A DNA stretch of 64,000 nt from positions 22,660 to 86,659 of the forward strand of contig DAHXON010000003.1 of the NCBI GenBank assembly GCA_027364875.1, in the 5' to 3' direction. A program made the translations under genes and the position numbers. Positions 1-8,948 of the stretch are shown here, in pieces (position 1 is the first letter of the stretch; every line of letters begins with the position of its first letter). The stretch comes from Chloroflexota bacterium (lineage in GTDB: Bacteria > Chloroflexota > Limnocylindria > Limnocylindrales > CSP1-4). The notes beneath the pieces were generated by a model that had not been told where the DNA came from, did not search any database, and saw only the letters and a program-made list of their open reading frames with translations.

Positions 1-32
1 CCCCCGCCGAGCTTCTCAGGAGTGCGAGGGGG

Positions 33-1652
33 TCACTCCGGAGGGAGCTCCTTGTATACGAGGTTGATGTCGATTCCCTGGCCGCGTCGTACGAACCAGG
101 AGATGATGTACACCGCCAGGCCGACCACCACGATCATGCCCATGAAGGCGGGTACCTGCCACCAGTTGTTGGGGTTTCCACCAAGCGCGAGGGCCGGGTA
201 GGCGAGCGTGCAGTAGGTGAGGAAGCCCATCACCACGACCGAGAGCGGGGCCACCCACCACAGGAGCGGGAGCCCGAGGAACTTGACGTTCGCAGGCGAG
301 GCCTGATAGAGGTCCGGTCGCCGGATCGGGAAGACCACGGCGGCGACGGCCACGATCACGACACAGACGACGCCGGCGAGGACGCCGAGCGCCAGCCAGG
401 TCTGGAAGTCCGTGCTCACGATGCTCCAGACGAGCATCAAGGTCACGAGGATCATCTCGAACAGGATCGCCCACACGGGCGAGTGGGTTCGATCGTTGAC
501 TTCGGAGAGCTTCTCCGGGAGCAGCCGGTCGAACGACCAGGCGAACCAGGTGCGGATCGGCATGTAGGTGTTGCCGACCATGGCCGGCAGGCTCCAGAAC
601 AGGAACGAGCCGACGATGAGGAAGGTCAGGATGGGGATGTTGAAGACGAGGCCGGACAGGAAGTGATACCAGGGACCGGTCGGGATGGCGTATCCGGACG
701 CGGCCGAGTTGACGGCGACCATGAAGTCGTAGCCGGTGATCCGGTACAGGAGGATGACGCCGACCACGATGAAGATCACGTCCCAGGCAAGCGCGCCGAA
801 CATGATGGTCAGCTGGCGGGCCCGGTTTGCAGCAGTCTTGAGCTCACCGGAGAGGTAGACCGACCACCAGTTCCACATCATGAAGGTCATGATCACGAAC
901 ACGGACGGCAGCGTGGCGTTCCAGTTGCCGACGTCGGCACCGGAACCGGGTGTCACCCCGGCGTTCTTGATCAGCGTGGCCGCGTCCGGGCTGTTGTAGG
1001 TGGCGCTGACGCTGTTGAAGTTGTTGATGAAGTCCGTGTGGTTCCCGAACACGAGCACGAGGAACGCGAGGAACGTGCCCGTCGAGGCGATGATCCAGAA
1101 GGCGTTCTGCCAGCGGAACGTGGTCCGAAGTCCGAGGACCAGGATCACGCCCATCAGGACCACCATCAGCATCGCGCCCGCGAAGATCCAGTGGGTGTCC
1201 TTCTGGAAGCTATTCCCCCAATCGATGAGCGTCGTGTTGTTGAAGGTCACGCCCAGTGTCGCGAGGATGGGTCCCAGGGCGAAGACGGGGAAGTAGCGGG
1301 CCCAGAATGTGGCGCCGATCGTGGCGGACAGCGCCGCTCCAAAGTTGGACACCAGGGCCAGGGGCGGGGACAGCAGACGGCTGACCCAGACGTAGTCGCC
1401 GCCGGTGCGGGGCATGCTCGACGCGAGCAGGGACATCATCAACAGGACCGGGATGTTGATGATGAACGAGATGATCACCGCCCAGACCAAGTCGGAGCCC
1501 GGGAAAGCCGTCAGGGCGAAGAACACTCCCCACGCAAGCGTGGCGCCGACCGGCGCGGAGAACACGGCGTTGAATATCGTCGCGTCGAGTGCGCTGGCCT
1601 CCCGGACTAGACCAGTGCTCTGGCGTACGAAGAGTCGGCTTCCTCCTGCCAC
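33..1652 (-). CDS. APC-superfamily permease
   Basis: A 539-aa integral membrane protein of the amino acid-polyamine-organocation (APC) type. Seen: about 12 long hydrophobic segments from residue 30 on, an early glycine/proline-rich helix break (FSAPVGATLAWG) and an SMPRTGGDYVWVSR motif typical of the first cytoplasmic loop of APC carriers. The start is GTG, with GGAGG a few bases upstream on the minus strand. It is divergent from the DeoR-led catabolic operon and shares its 246-bp intergenic region, so I infer it could import the substrate or a precursor of that pathway. APC carriers usually move amino acids or amines, so a sugar substrate would be unusual and the link is only positional. The family call is firm; the substrate is unknown. 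Confidence 0.9.
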   Translation of the reverse strand: MAGGSRLFVRQSTGLVREASALDATIFNAVFSAPVGATLAWGVFFALTAFPGSDLVWAVIISFIINIPVLLMMSLLASSMPRTGGDYVWVSRLLSPPLALVSNFGAALSATIGATFWARYFPVFALGPILATLGVTFNNTTLIDWGNSFQKDTHWIFAGAMLMVVLMGVILVLGLRTTFRWQNAFWIIASTGTFLAFLVLVFGNHTDFINNFNSVSATYNSPDAATLIKNAGVTPGSGADVGNWNATLPSVFVIMTFMMWNWWSVYLSGELKTAANRARQLTIMFGALAWDVIFIVVGVILLYRITGYDFMVAVNSAASGYAIPTGPWYHFLSGLVFNIPILTFLIVGSFLFWSLPAMVGNTYMPIRTWFAWSFDRLLPEKLSEVNDRTHSPVWAILFEMILVTLMLVWSIVSTDFQTWLALGVLAGVVCVVIVAVAAVVFPIRRPDLYQASPANVKFLGLPLLWWVAPLSVVVMGFLTYCTLAYPALALGGNPNNWWQVPAFMGMIVVVGLAVYIISWFVRRGQGIDINLVYKELPPE

Positions 1653-1775
1653 TCGTCACCTCCGTGGCGGCCTCAGACGCGGGGCCGTCTGCGGGTCGAA
1701 CGTGGGCGTGGCCGGGCCTCACCGCGGGGTCCGCCGCCTGACAGTCCACGTCGGCCTGGTACTAGTCAAACACAA

Positions 1776-1829
1776 TCGCACAACTGGCGTCAATCACTCG
1801 TGTGAGATAGCATCATCGAAAATGTGCGA
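1776..1829. promoter_or_regulatory. Probable DeoR operator pair in the divergent promoter
   Basis: Two copies of a CAyArTCGCACA motif lie in inverted orientation between the permease and deoR genes. The TCGCACA half (1776-1782) pairs exactly with TGTGCGA (1823-1829), and the match extends to 10-12 bases with mismatches. DeoR-family repressors commonly bind widely spaced repeats in such divergent regions. That DeoR binds here, and controls both directions, is inference. Confidence 0.5.
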
Positions 1830-1898
1830 CTATGTGACCCGTTGCCAGCCCGGTAACCTGCGAGAGCTCTGTCGAATCGAAGCGAGGGAGCCTGCCCG

Positions 1899-2705
1899 AT
1901 GCCGTTAGCCGCCGATCGCCGCGTCAAGATCCTCGAGCGTGTGGCCGAGGGAATGTCGATCCAGGTCGGCGACCTGGCTCGCGACTTCGGCTGCTCGGAG
2001 ATGACGATCCGGCGAGACATCGCCCGGTTGGAGCGCGACGGATTCCTGCGCCGCACTTACGGCGGAGCGACGGCCCACCTGACCCGGTCTCTCGACGTGG
2101 CGTTCAACGCGCGGGCCCTCTCGATGGCGCCGCAGAAGCGGATGATCGCCCTGGCGGCCACGGACCTGATCGGCACGGCTCGGCTCCTGTACCTGGGCAT
2201 CGGCACCACGGCGGAGCAATTCGCCAGGTTCCTGCCCGCTCTGCCGGAGCTGACGGTCGTGACCGGCTCGCTGCCGATCGCGAGCCTGCTCGGCACCCGG
2301 CCGGCGCGAGCCGTGGTCCTTGGAGGCACCGTTCGCCGGGACGAGCTGAGCTGCATCGGGCCGGCTGCCCGGGCCACTCTGGAGCGCTATCGATTCGATC
2401 TGGCCGTGCTCGGCACTGCCGGGCTTTCGGCCCGCTGGGGCCTCACGGACTTCAACGACGAAGAGGCGGAGATCCATCGCATCGCCATCGAGCGGAGCGA
2501 GCGGCTCATGGTCATCGCCGACGGCTCCAAGCTCGGGGCCGTGGCGGCGGCGGTCGTCGCGCCGGCTTCGACCATCCACACCCTGGTCACCGATCCCACC
2601 GCGCCCGAAGAGGATCTCGCCCGATTGCGCGAGCTCGGCGTCGAGGTAGTGATTGCGTCCACTGCCAGTCGCAGGGCCTCGGAAGGGGACGCGGAAAACC
2701 TGTAA
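1899..2705 (+). CDS. DeoR/GlpR-family transcriptional regulator
   Basis: A 268-aa regulator. The N-terminal winged helix-turn-helix (residues 5-57) carries the family signature QVGDLARDFGCSEMTIRRDI. It is followed by the DeoRC sugar-phosphate sensor domain, with its YLGIGTT and GTAGLS motifs near residues 88 and 170. Family members repress sugar or polyol catabolic operons and release DNA on binding a phosphorylated sugar intermediate. The ATG has GGGAG upstream. It is the first gene of a five-gene run (DeoR, BtpA, phosphoesterase, kinase, isomerase), so it probably controls those genes and perhaps the divergent permease. Confidence 0.93.
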   Translation: MPLAADRRVKILERVAEGMSIQVGDLARDFGCSEMTIRRDIARLERDGFLRRTYGGATAHLTRSLDVAFNARALSMAPQKRMIALAATDLIGTARLLYLGIGTTAEQFARFLPALPELTVVTGSLPIASLLGTRPARAVVLGGTVRRDELSCIGPAARATLERYRFDLAVLGTAGLSARWGLTDFNDEEAEIHRIAIERSERLMVIADGSKLGAVAAAVVAPASTIHTLVTDPTAPEEDLARLRELGVEVVIASTASRRASEGDAENL

Positions 2706-2714
2706 CCCGGAGGC

Positions 2715-3545
2715 ATGAACGGCATGAGCGCGAAGGGCCTAGACCGCATCTTCGGAGTGTCCAAGCCGGTGGTGGCAATGCTGCATCTTCCCGGGCTGCC
2801 GGGGCGGCCGCTCCACGACGTCGCGGGCGGGCCCGATGCGATCCTCGTGCCCGTCGCGCGGGACCTCGAGATACTCCAGGCCGCGGGCGTGGATGGCGTT
2901 CTCTTCTGCAACGAGAAGGACTATCCCTACCAGCTCAAGGTCGGACCGGAGGTCGCGGCCGCGATGGCGGCCACCGTGGGGCGGCTGCGCCGCGAACTCA
3001 GCGTCCCCTTCGGCGTCAACCTACTCTGGGATGCGATGGCCAGCCTTGCCGTGGCGCGGGCCACCGGGGCGCGCTTCATCCGTGAAGTGCTCACGGGCGT
3101 GTACGAGTCGGATCTGGGAATGATCGCCCCGAATATCGGCGATATTTCGGCCTACCGGAACGCCATCGGCGCGGCGGACGTGGCCCTCTTCGACAACATT
3201 TCGCCGGAGTTCAGCAGCCCGCTCGGAACGCGGACCGTGGCGGACCGCGCTCGCGGCGCCGCGTTCCTTGGCATGGACGCGATCCTGATAAGCGGCTGGG
3301 CGGCAGGAAGTCCGATGGCGATGGGCGACCTCATCGCGGCCAAGGAGGCAGCCCCCGAGACGCCCATCATCGCCAACACAGGAGTTCGGGCGGACCGCAT
3401 CGCCGAGATCATGAAGGTGGCCGACGGCGCGATAGTGGGCACGAGCCTCAAGTACGAGGGCATCACCTGGAATCCCGTCGATCCGGCCCGGGTCCGCGAG
3501 CTGATGGACGCCGTCCGCGCCGTCCGCGGCGCCTCCGCATCCTGA
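2715..3545 (+). CDS. BtpA/SgcQ-family protein
   Basis: A 276-aa predicted TIM-barrel protein of the BtpA/SgcQ family. Seen: the N-terminal VVAMLHLPGLPGRP motif, FGVNLLWDAMASLAVA in the middle, and the closing segments ANTGVRADRIAEI and ADGAIVGTSLK. BtpA was named for photosystem I biogenesis in cyanobacteria, but homologs such as E. coli SgcQ lie in sugar operons and their reaction is not settled. No photosynthesis genes occur here, so a sugar-operon role is more likely. CGGAGG precedes the ATG, and the gene follows deoR by 9 bp. The substrate cannot be read from the sequence. Confidence 0.88.
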   Translation: MNGMSAKGLDRIFGVSKPVVAMLHLPGLPGRPLHDVAGGPDAILVPVARDLEILQAAGVDGVLFCNEKDYPYQLKVGPEVAAAMAATVGRLRRELSVPFGVNLLWDAMASLAVARATGARFIREVLTGVYESDLGMIAPNIGDISAYRNAIGAADVALFDNISPEFSSPLGTRTVADRARGAAFLGMDAILISGWAAGSPMAMGDLIAAKEAAPETPIIANTGVRADRIAEIMKVADGAIVGTSLKYEGITWNPVDPARVRELMDAVRAVRGASAS

Positions 3546-3552
3546 GGCTTCG

Positions 3553-4506
3553 ATGGCCCGCAAGACGCGCATCTACTTCGCCACCGACGTCCACGGCTCG
3601 AGCAAGTGTTTCCGCAAGTTCCTCAACGCAGGCCCGGTCTACGGCGCCGACGTGATGATCCTCGGCGGCGACGTCGCCGGCAAGGCGATCCAGTCGATCG
3701 TTCGCGTCCCCGGTGGGAAGTTCCACTGCAACTTCATCGGCGCGGATTACGAGGTCGAAGACGGACCGGAGCTCGAGGCTCTGGAGAAGCTGATCGGGGA
3801 CCATGGCTACTACCCGTACCGCGCCGAGCCGGGCGAGCTCGAAGCGCGCAAGGACGCGGGCACCCTCGACGATCTATTCCTCGAGCTGATGCGCGACCGA
3901 CTCTCTTCCTGGCTGACTCTCGCCGACGAGAGGCTCCGGCCGCAGGGCAAGCGGCTGCTGTTCATGCTCGGCAACGACGACCCGCCGGAGCTGGCCCGGG
4001 TCCTCGACTCGGCGCCGTGGGGCGAGCACGACGAAGGCAAGATCGTGTTCCTCGACGACGACCACGAGATGATCAGCTGGGGGTTCTCCAACCGGACCCC
4101 GTGGAACAGCTACCGCGAGCAGGACGAGCCGGCGCTCAAGGCCTCGCTCGAGAAGATGGCCCTCGGCCTGGCTCATCCGGAACGGGCGGTTGTCAACGCC
4201 CACGTGCCGCCGTACGACACTCAGCTGGACGACGCCCCGGTGCTGGGCCCGGACTTCAAGGTCCAGCAGGTCCTGGGCCAGGTCAAGATGGCCCCGGCCG
4301 GCAGCACCGGCGTCTGCGAGTTCCTGACCGAGCGCCAGCCTCTGCTCGGCCTCCACGGCCACATCCACGAGTCTTCGGGGATACGGCGAGTCGGCCGGAC
4401 CATCGCCATCAACCCGGGCAGCGACTACTCGACCGGGACTCTCAACGGGGCCCTCATCACTCTGGAGAAGGACAAGGTGTCGGCCCACCAGCTGGTGAGA
4501 GGCTGA
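3553..4506 (+). CDS. Calcineurin-like metallophosphoesterase
   Basis: A 317-aa cytoplasmic metallophosphoesterase. The dinuclear metal-site motifs are visible in order: ATDVHGS (residues 11-17; family form DxH), GGDVAG (about 37), GNDDP (about 138; family form GN-D/H), NAHVPPYD (about 215) and HGHIHES (about 270). No signal peptide is seen. It sits 7 bp after btpA and 1 bp before the FGGY kinase start, so it is probably co-transcribed. Inferred role: removing phosphate from a pathway intermediate or a side product. The substrate is unknown; nucleotide or phosphodiester substrates are equally possible. Confidence 0.88.
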   Translation: MARKTRIYFATDVHGSSKCFRKFLNAGPVYGADVMILGGDVAGKAIQSIVRVPGGKFHCNFIGADYEVEDGPELEALEKLIGDHGYYPYRAEPGELEARKDAGTLDDLFLELMRDRLSSWLTLADERLRPQGKRLLFMLGNDDPPELARVLDSAPWGEHDEGKIVFLDDDHEMISWGFSNRTPWNSYREQDEPALKASLEKMALGLAHPERAVVNAHVPPYDTQLDDAPVLGPDFKVQQVLGQVKMAPAGSTGVCEFLTERQPLLGLHGHIHESSGIRRVGRTIAINPGSDYSTGTLNGALITLEKDKVSAHQLVRG

Positions 4507-4507
4507 G

Positions 4508-6127
4508 ATGGGCGGCATTGCGGCGAGGACTCCGTACCGAGCCGCCGCTGCGGCCGCGTCTTCCGGTTCCGCCGCCGCGAGCCGCTATCCGGGCGAGGTG
4601 ATACTCGCCGTCGACGTCGGGACCTCCGGTGCGCGAGCCGTCGCGTTCGATCTGGAAGGCCGGCGGCTGCTGGAGGCGAGGCGTTCGTATCCGATATCGA
4701 GCCCGCAACCTGGTTGGGCCGAGCAGGACGCCCGGCTGTGGCGATCGGCCGCCCTGGCGGCGCTCGGCGAGGTGGTCCGGCGGCTAGGGGCAGCGGCCGA
4801 TTCTGCGCACGCGGCGCCACCGATCCTCGCGATCGGCCTGACGGGCCAGTGCCCGTCCGTCGTTCCCGTGGATCGGAACGGCGAGCCGCTAGGCCCGGGA
4901 CTAATGTACCGCGACAACCGCGCCACTCTGGAAGCGGCGCAGATACGGGAACGCTTCGGCGATGGGCCGATCCACGAGCTGACGGGTCACCTGCCCGCGG
5001 CATTCCACGTCGCCCCAAAGCTGATGTGGCTGCGCCGCCACCGGCCGGAGATGTGGGCCCGGAACCCGCTCTTCCTGCAACCGCGCGACGTGGCCGCTCT
5101 GGCGTTGACCGGCGAGGCGGCGACGGACGGAACTCACGCCGCCGCGACCCTTCTCTACGACCTCCGGGCCGGTCATTGGTCCGCGGAAATGCTCCGCGAC
5201 CTGGACCTCGACCCGGCCTCGCTGCCGGCCCTGCTGCCATCGAGCGCGGTCGTTGGCGAGCTCCGCCCGTCCCTGGTCCGGCGCCTGGGCCTGCCCGGCC
5301 CCGTGCCCGTGGTCCTCGGCGGGGCAGACTCCCAGGCCTGCGCGCTCGGCGCCGGCGTCGTGGCCCCAGGGCCGGTCAGCGAGATGGCGGGCTCGTCGAC
5401 GTGCCTCAACGCCGTCGTTCCCGAGCCGCTGGCCGAGAACCTCATCACCCACTATCCCCACGTCATCCCAGGTCCATTCACAACGGAGACGGGCATCAAC
5501 ACGACGGGCGCGGCCGTCGGCTGGCTTAGCGACCTGCTCTACGGCCGCAGGGGCGGGCGCGCCGGCGGCGCGGACTACGTGACCCTGGACGCGGAAGCGG
5601 CGGCCGTTCCTCCGGGCGCCGACGGGGTCCTGGCTCTGCCGGTACTGGGCGACGGCGAGCGGACGGACGCGGACCTGCGAGCGGCGTTCACCGGGCTTTC
5701 GTCGCGCCACGGCCGGGCCGTGCTGGCCCGCGCGATCCTCGAAGGCACGAGCTTCGCCATCCGGTCCCAGCTCGAGCTGCTTCGCGACGCCGGCGCGCGG
5801 GTAACCGAGCTGCGGGTCTCGGGCGGCGACAGCCGCCTGGGGACGTGGAACAGGATCAAAGCCGACGTCACGGGACTGCCCGTGCGCACGATCCCGGGAG
5901 ATGCCGCGACCACCGGCGTCGCAATGCTGGCGGGGCTCGGTGTCGGCGTCTACTCGGACGTCGCCGACGCCATTGCGCGGTGCGTGAGGCCGGACCCTCC
6001 GATCGAGCCCAACGGCCGGCTCCGCGAGCAGTACGACGAGGCCTATCGCAACTACGCCGCGCTGGCCCTCTCGGACGTCGTCCGCCGGCCCTCGGCCGGA
6101 TCGTCGCAGAACGGAGACGGGAAGTGA
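4508..6127 (+). CDS. FGGY-family carbohydrate kinase
   Basis: A 539-aa sugar or polyol kinase of the FGGY family (xylulokinase/glycerol kinase fold). Seen: the N-terminal phosphate loop ILAVDVGTSGARAVAFD (about residues 30-46), GLTGQCPSVVPVD with a following MYRDNRA substrate loop, and the C-terminal ATP-binding segment LRVSGGDSRLGTWNRIKADV. About 29 residues rich in Ala and Ser precede the first strand, so the true start could be the GTG a little downstream. It overlaps the isomerase gene by 4 bp. Together with the isomerase and DeoR it suggests uptake, phosphorylation and isomerisation of a pentose, pentulose or tetritol. The exact sugar cannot be assigned. Confidence 0.92.
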   Translation: MGGIAARTPYRAAAAAASSGSAAASRYPGEVILAVDVGTSGARAVAFDLEGRRLLEARRSYPISSPQPGWAEQDARLWRSAALAALGEVVRRLGAAADSAHAAPPILAIGLTGQCPSVVPVDRNGEPLGPGLMYRDNRATLEAAQIRERFGDGPIHELTGHLPAAFHVAPKLMWLRRHRPEMWARNPLFLQPRDVAALALTGEAATDGTHAAATLLYDLRAGHWSAEMLRDLDLDPASLPALLPSSAVVGELRPSLVRRLGLPGPVPVVLGGADSQACALGAGVVAPGPVSEMAGSSTCLNAVVPEPLAENLITHYPHVIPGPFTTETGINTTGAAVGWLSDLLYGRRGGRAGGADYVTLDAEAAAVPPGADGVLALPVLGDGERTDADLRAAFTGLSSRHGRAVLARAILEGTSFAIRSQLELLRDAGARVTELRVSGGDSRLGTWNRIKADVTGLPVRTIPGDAATTGVAMLAGLGVGVYSDVADAIARCVRPDPPIEPNGRLREQYDEAYRNYAALALSDVVRRPSAGSSQNGDGK

Positions 6128-7023
6128 GACTCGAGCTCGGGATCAACACCTGCTTCGCCGTCAAGCGCTGGCCCCGCCCGGGAGACTGGGGCACCATCGT
6201 CCGCGACCGGCTCGGGCTCCGGCTCGTGGAGCACTCTCTCGATCTGGTCGACCTCGACCGTCCATCGGCCGAAGAGCTCTCGCGAACTACCGGAGAGCTC
6301 GGGCTGACCGTGCAGTCGGTCTTCACCGGCCTGGCCGCCTACTCGTCGAATCTGCTCCTCGCCCCGGACCCGGAAGCCCGAGATGCGGCTCGCGCTTTCT
6401 TCATACGAGCCGCGACGTTCAGCGGCCGGGTCGGCGCGCGGGCCATCGGCGGGCACGTCGGTGCTTTCTCCGTTGCCGACTGGACCGACGCCACCGCCCG
6501 AGCCGAGCGCTGGGCGCAGCTCCGCGCGACGCTCCGAGAGATCGCGGCGGCAGGCCCGGGCCTGGGCCAGGAAGCGATCCTGGTCGAGAACCTCGCCGCG
6601 GCCCGCGAACCCTCGACGATGGCAATGATCCGTGACCTGATGGTCGACGCCGACGACGGCCACTCGGCCGTCCGCCTCGCTCTGGACGTCGGGCATATGT
6701 GCGTGCCCGGGACCACCGGTGCCGACCGGGACCCGTACGCCTGGTTGCGCGAGCTCGGCAATGCCGCTTTCGAAGTCCAGCTCCAGCAGTCGGATGCGTC
6801 GGGCGACCACCACTGGCCGTTCACGGCCGAGGCGAACCGGCTTGGCCGGATCGACGCCGACCGCGTGATCGACGCGCTCGGCGAGAGCGGCGTAGAGGCC
6901 ATGCCCCTGATCCTGGAGATCATCCCGCCGTTCGAGCAGGACGACGCGTCGGTGCTCGACGATCTGGAGGCTTCGGTCGGCTACTGGTCCGAGGCGCTTG
7001 CCCGCCGCGGCGTCGCCGCCTGA
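6124..7023 (+). CDS. Sugar phosphate isomerase/epimerase (xylose isomerase-like TIM barrel)
   Basis: A 299-aa AP endonuclease family 2/xylose isomerase-like TIM barrel. I place the start at GTG 6124, overlapping the kinase stop as GTGA and with GGAG just upstream; the longer ORF in the track begins inside the kinase in another frame. Seen: LELGINTCFAVKRWP at the N-terminus, GGHVGAFS, ILVENLAAAREPST (a metal-ligand Glu region), LALDVGHM (Asp/His) and LILEIIPPFE near the end. Such proteins interconvert ketose and aldose phosphates, including erythrulose phosphates in tetritol pathways. The 3' end overlaps the convergent transporter gene by 43 bp. Confidence 0.87.
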   Translation: MRLELGINTCFAVKRWPRPGDWGTIVRDRLGLRLVEHSLDLVDLDRPSAEELSRTTGELGLTVQSVFTGLAAYSSNLLLAPDPEARDAARAFFIRAATFSGRVGARAIGGHVGAFSVADWTDATARAERWAQLRATLREIAAAGPGLGQEAILVENLAAAREPSTMAMIRDLMVDADDGHSAVRLALDVGHMCVPGTTGADRDPYAWLRELGNAAFEVQLQQSDASGDHHWPFTAEANRLGRIDADRVIDALGESGVEAMPLILEIIPPFEQDDASVLDDLEASVGYWSEALARRGVAA

Positions 7024-7985
7024 GGGTCTACTTGCCGTTCCGGCTCGCCCGCCGGGCTCGACGCGGGCGACTCTCCCGTCCCGCGGAGCTGGCCGAGCAG
7101 GACTCCGCCCAGGATCGCGACGCAGGCGGCACCCTGCAGCGGCGATAGCGAGTCGCCCTGGATCGCCCAGCCCGAGATCAACGCGACGACGGGCACGGCG
7201 TTGATCGCCAGGGCCGCTCGGCCGGCGGGCATCCGGCTGACCGCCACGTTGTAGAGCCCCGAGGGGAGGAGCGTGACGAGCAGACCCAGGTAGAGCACGC
7301 CCGCCCATGCCTCCGGCGGAGCCGACTGCCAGTCGTGGATCGGCATGAGCAGCAAGGCCGGCAGGAAAGCGATGGCACCCGCGAGGCATTGCAGCCCCGT
7401 GAGCAGCCAGGAGTTGTAGCGCCCGACGAGGCTCTTGAGGGTGAGGGTCGATACGGCGTAGCTGGCCATCGCGAGCACTTCGAGTGCGTTTCCGAGCGCC
7501 GGATTCGGGGCGGCGCTCTCGGCCGGACCCCCGATCGATAGGGCAAAGACGCCGACCATCGAGATGATCAGGCCGAAGACCGCCTGGCGGGCCAGGTGCT
7601 CGGTCAGGAAGATGCGCGCCCCGACCGCGACGAGCAGCGGAACGAGGGCGGATATGGTGCCTGCCTGCGACGCCGTGGTGAGCTGCAGCGCGTTGCCTTC
7701 CAGGACGAAATAGACGCACGGCCACATGGCCGCGAGGACGAGGAGCGCCTTCCAGTCGCCGCCTCGGCGCCGGGGTGCGGGCAATCTGGGCCAGAGGACC
7801 GTCATCATGGCCGAGGCCAGCAGCATCCTCATGCCGACCACGACCAGCGGCCCGAAACCGGTCAGGGCGGCCTTGGTCGCCACGAAGCTCGTGCCCCACA
7901 GCACCACGGCGCCGGCGAGACCGAGCAGTGGCAGCGCCTCGGCGCGCAAGGATTCCCGACGCGAGCTCGATCTGGCCACTTCCAC
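6981..7985 (-). CDS. EamA/DMT-family transporter
   Basis: A 334-aa inner-membrane protein with about ten hydrophobic segments arranged as two EamA repeats. The first begins LLGLAGAVVLWGTSFVATKAAL (about residue 19) and the second GNALEVLAMASYAVSTLTLKSLVGR (about 160). Members of this drug/metabolite superfamily export or import small metabolites. The listed start is GTG; a second GTG six bases on has a better-placed GAGGTG and may be the real start. A charged, proline-rich tail of about 35 residues extends past the last helix and encodes the overlap with the convergent isomerase gene. The substrate is unknown. Confidence 0.88.
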   Translation of the reverse strand: MEVARSSSRRESLRAEALPLLGLAGAVVLWGTSFVATKAALTGFGPLVVVGMRMLLASAMMTVLWPRLPAPRRRGGDWKALLVLAAMWPCVYFVLEGNALQLTTASQAGTISALVPLLVAVGARIFLTEHLARQAVFGLIISMVGVFALSIGGPAESAAPNPALGNALEVLAMASYAVSTLTLKSLVGRYNSWLLTGLQCLAGAIAFLPALLLMPIHDWQSAPPEAWAGVLYLGLLVTLLPSGLYNVAVSRMPAGRAALAINAVPVVALISGWAIQGDSLSPLQGAACVAILGGVLLGQLRGTGESPASSPAGEPERQVDPQAATPRRASASDQ

Positions 7986-8132
7986 CTCTAGCGGTCCCGG
8001 GGCGTGACGGCGTGACGGCGTGGCGGCCGAGCCTCACGGGTACGGAAGGACGCGGGACGGTTAAGGGTAGCGCGCCCCCAGTACCGCGTGGTCATCGGCC
8101 GGCCGATCGTCTGCCATCTGCCGGGCGGCCGG

Positions 8133-8849
8133 TCAGCCGGCCACGACGAAGAAGGCCAGGTAGCTGTCGAGCCCGGCCGACGGCCCCGCGGCATCCCCGT
8201 CTGGCGCGAAGCTGATCAGGATCGCGTAGGCGCCGTCGCGCAGTTCGCCCAGATCGAAGAAGTCGGCTCCCGAGTTTCCCGGTTCGATCGCGGTCAGCGT
8301 ATCGCTCCGGACCTGGCCGCCGGTCTGCCCGAGCGTGACCAGGCTGCCGCCCGGGGTACCCGATCCGAGCGGCGCCGCCAGGATCAGGTGGCCGGGGCCC
8401 ACGACCGGCTGGTCCAGCTCCGCCAGGTCGCCGGCGGTGAAGGCGAGGGTCTGATGAAAGGCGAGGCCTCGATCGACGTTGGGGACGAGTATGTGGCAGG
8501 CGACCGAGCTGCCGAGCCCGCAGATCGCCCAGGAGTTGGGCGCGGAGGCCTGAGATGCGTTCTGGAGCCGGTCGCTGACGGCGGCGGGCTGGAGGTCCGG
8601 CGGCGATCCGGTGGGAGCGGCGGTCACGATGACCACCGATGCCGTCGGAGCGGGCGCGGGCGTAACGGATTGCTGCCCGAGCCGGTAGCCCAGGCCGATA
8701 CCGGCGACGCCGGCGAGCACGGCAATTACCAGCGCGACCGACACAATCGGCGGGACCAGCCGCCCGCCCTCGATCCGCTGGTCGGTGTCGGCGTCGCCAG
8801 ACTCACGGCGGGGCGGCTCGTTCATGCCTGGTGAGTTCCGGCGATGCAT
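8133..8849 (-). CDS. Membrane-anchored extracellular protein of unknown function
   Basis: About 238 aa, with no family recognised. I chose the ATG at 8849 because GGAGGA lies about ten bases upstream; an ATG at 8825 is also possible. A short charged N-terminus is followed by one transmembrane segment (IVSVALVIAVLAGVAGIGLGY), a Pro/Ala/Thr linker (TPAPAPTASVV) and an outer domain with two cysteines (AICGLGSSVACHI), perhaps a disulfide. It probably faces the outside of the membrane. It lies between the EamA and psuG-like genes on the same strand, but the gap is too large to argue for one operon. Confidence 0.7.
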   Translation of the reverse strand: MHRRNSPGMNEPPRRESGDADTDQRIEGGRLVPPIVSVALVIAVLAGVAGIGLGYRLGQQSVTPAPAPTASVVIVTAAPTGSPPDLQPAAVSDRLQNASQASAPNSWAICGLGSSVACHILVPNVDRGLAFHQTLAFTAGDLAELDQPVVGPGHLILAAPLGSGTPGGSLVTLGQTGGQVRSDTLTAIEPGNSGADFFDLGELRDGAYAILISFAPDGDAAGPSAGLDSYLAFFVVAG

Positions 8850-8948
8850 GGCCTGCGAATCCTCCATGCCCTCGAGCGGAGGTTCTAGCACCGATGCAGC
8901 CGAGGTCGCGGCGCGCGCCTTCGCGGTTCCGGTTTGGGAAGGCTTCGA

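Noticed and set aside
483-1610. 375-aa plus-strand ORF opposite the APC permease
   Set aside because: Composition is Arg/Asp/His/Gly-rich with no fold-like pattern; the minus-strand permease explains the region.
6052-8037. 661-aa minus-strand ORF
   Set aside because: Shadow of the isomerase and EamA genes in a GC-rich frame.
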